Under the pieces are notes generated by a model. It had not been told where the DNA came from. It ran no database searches and was given only the letters and a program-made list of their open reading frames with translations. Positions 62,830 through 64,000 of a DNA stretch of 64,000 bases are shown here, piece by piece; position 1 is the stretch's first letter; each line of letters begins with the position of its first letter. The DNA is taken from assembly GCA_001464955.1 (NCBI GenBank), contig LNEM01000021.1, positions 1-64,000 on the forward strand. Reading direction: 5' to 3'. This DNA is from Rhizobiales bacterium Ga0077537. GTDB lineage: Bacteria; Pseudomonadota; Alphaproteobacteria; Rhizobiales; Hyphomicrobiaceae. Both the position numbers and the translations under genes were made by a program.

Positions 62830-63315
62830 TCACCGCCCCGGCCGCGCCCGCTTGCCCCACTCGTAGAAGATGATGGCGACGGCATAGAACGCGACATCGG
62901 CGACGAGCTTGCCGATGACGATGCCGGCCCCTGTCGAGCCCGTCAGCTTGATCGCTGCATACATGGCTCCCGGCCGGACAACGAAACTGTCGAGCGCCTC
63001 GGCGATCCCGAATTCCCAGACGAGACGCCGCAGTGCCTGCCAGAGGCGCGCGCCGGCCCCCAGCTCCGGTGTTTCGGCCGCGCCAGCGCGCAACTCGCGG
63101 GCCAGTGCGAAACCGTAGTAGCCGACGTTCTCGGCCCAGGTTCCCGCGAACGCGATTGCCCCCGTGTTGCTGGTGAGCGCGGCGGCCGCGAGCCCGCCGA
63201 CGAGCGCCGTCGCGGTCGCCGCGATCTCGAGCGGCAGATACCGTCGAAGCCAATGTCCGACGCGCCCGCGCGCCCCTGGCGACGGAGCGGCCGGCGGCGC
63301 TTCTGGTGACGGCAT
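62830..63315 (-). CDS. Membrane protein of unknown function
   Basis: A 161-residue protein with an N-terminal Pro-rich cytoplasmic tail and about four hydrophobic segments (IAATATALVGGLAAAALTS; then AFAGTWAENVGYYGFALA; then IKLTGSTGAGIVIGKLVADV; last VAFYAVAIIFYEWG). The ATG is 1 bp from the stop of the COG4091-type gene, so they are co-transcribed. No family recognised. Confidence 0.7.
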   Translation of the reverse strand: MPSPEAPPAAPSPGARGRVGHWLRRYLPLEIAATATALVGGLAAAALTSNTGAIAFAGTWAENVGYYGFALARELRAGAAETPELGAGARLWQALRRLVWEFGIAEALDSFVVRPGAMYAAIKLTGSTGAGIVIGKLVADVAFYAVAIIFYEWGKRARPGR

Positions 63316-63316
63316 G

Positions 63317-64000
63317 TCAGTCGCCGATCATCTCGTCCTGCAGACGGCGCACGCGCGCGATATGTGAGCCTTCCGGCAGTTCCACCGCATCCCACGTGAT
63401 CACGGTGCCCTTCTCGACCGGCTTCACGATCCGCGCGCCCTGCGCGAGGCCGATCGGCAGAGCCCGCCGCGCCCGCGCATCCGGTCGGGTCAGGGCGTAG
63501 CCGCGATAAAGGTATTCGCCGATCCGGCCGAGCACGTCGCCGGGCTTCAGCGCGCATTTCGCGAGACAGGCCACCTCGGCCACCGGTTTGGCGAGAGCGT
63601 GCATGTGGCTCTCGTGATGGATCGCCGCCGCCGCCGCCGACAGCGGCACCTCGAGGCTGGTCAGATGGTAGGGCCGGTAGAACGTGTAGTAGGGCCCGGG
63701 CCCGAGATGCAGGTCGTTCATCCGTTCGCGAAGCCGGGGGTGCGCCATTTCCGCGATGCAGAAGACGCCGGGCGCCACGTCCTTGGCGAGCGAAAAGTCC
63801 ACGCAGCCCTTCTTCGAAAGGACGCCGCCGTCCTCCTTCGGGCAGAAATAGTTCTGCAGCTCGGCCCGCGGCGCCACCGGCCCGTGCATGCCGGGCACAT
63901 CGGGGACGAGGCCGGTCGCGTTGGCGATCGCCACCATCTCGACCATGGTCTTGGTGCCGTCGACGAATTCGACGAGCATGCGCGGGTTCATGTTCCGCCG
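63317..64000 (-). CDS. Homoserine-dehydrogenase-like protein with SAF domain (COG4091 type), partial
   Basis: The C-terminal part of a roughly 430-residue NAD(P)-dependent protein; the frame is open through the window edge, so the N-terminal Rossmann domain lies outside. Visible are NPRMLVEFVDGTKTMVEMVA, YYTFYRPYHLTSLEVPLSAA and a C-terminal SAF domain (about 155-224). COG4091 proteins are predicted oxidoreductases of unsettled role. First gene visible of a unit with the downstream membrane protein. Confidence 0.82.
   Translation of the reverse strand, partial: RRNMNPRMLVEFVDGTKTMVEMVAIANATGLVPDVPGMHGPVAPRAELQNYFCPKEDGGVLSKKGCVDFSLAKDVAPGVFCIAEMAHPRLRERMNDLHLGPGPYYTFYRPYHLTSLEVPLSAAAAAIHHESHMHALAKPVAEVACLAKCALKPGDVLGRIGEYLYRGYALTRPDARARRALPIGLAQGARIVKPVEKGTVITWDAVELPEGSHIARVRRLQDEMIGD

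Overview
The window reads as chromosomal DNA of a high-GC alphaproteobacterium, most likely of the Hyphomicrobiales (Rhizobiales). The evidence is the style of the transport and catabolic genes (oligopeptide ABC, TRAP binding proteins, MlrC-type peptidase, LLM oxidoreductase), frequent TGATG/ATGA start-stop overlaps, GGAGG ribosome sites with occasional GTG/TTG starts, and rhizobial-type mobile-element debris. No rRNA, tRNA or CRISPR array was seen.

Left part (1 to about 21,400) is accessory DNA. It starts with the end of an IS5-type element. An arsenic/metal block follows: arsR1 with a flavoprotein carrying a paired-cysteine tail, then a compact seven-gene operon (arsR2, ArsP/YraQ-type permease, FmdE-like secreted protein, CxxC mini-thioredoxin, variant metallo-beta-lactamase, OsmC-like protein, CDF efflux pump), with an ACR3 arsenite pump divergent from it across a long inverted-repeat operator. 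Next is a complete phosphite-oxidation operon, ptxABCDE, with two GTTCGAAC palindromes 21 bp apart upstream. A serine recombinase with a small partner and an IS3 transposase fragment lead into a four-gene operon at 16,023-20,984: a TIR protein, a stand-alone SLOG-fold protein, a TIR protein fused to two deoxyribosyltransferase-like domains, and a helical TPR-like protein. The operon looks like a nucleotide-signalling immune system related in parts to Thoeris, but its architecture matches no system I can name. It is the main discovery candidate.

Right part (21,493 to 64,000) is denser, higher in GC by eye, and looks like ordinary genome. It holds a GGDEF-EAL protein, a type I secretion ATPase/adaptor pair, two small secreted proteins, RlmB-type rRNA methyltransferase, and a hydroxyacid dehydrogenase/HpaI aldolase/RraA-like group. 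Then come argB, an LLM oxidoreductase, an oligopeptide ABC transporter with an M81 peptidase and an amidase, a kinase-like APH/ATPase fusion, and a Pat-like acyl-CoA synthetase/acetyltransferase. Further right are a VIT1-type transporter, a split TPP-dependent decarboxylase, a YkgJ cysteine-cluster protein, a chorismate mutase, a phosphatase, and a fatty-acid oxidation pair (FadJ-like enzyme and acyl-CoA ligase). The window ends with two tandem TRAP binding proteins without membrane subunits, a TPR protein, a pyrimidine nucleotidase, a GST, an FkbM methyltransferase, and a COG4091-type dehydrogenase cut by the right edge.

Gene starts were chosen from visible ribosome sites, domain starts and overlaps. 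Family names rest on motif recognition, not on database searches.
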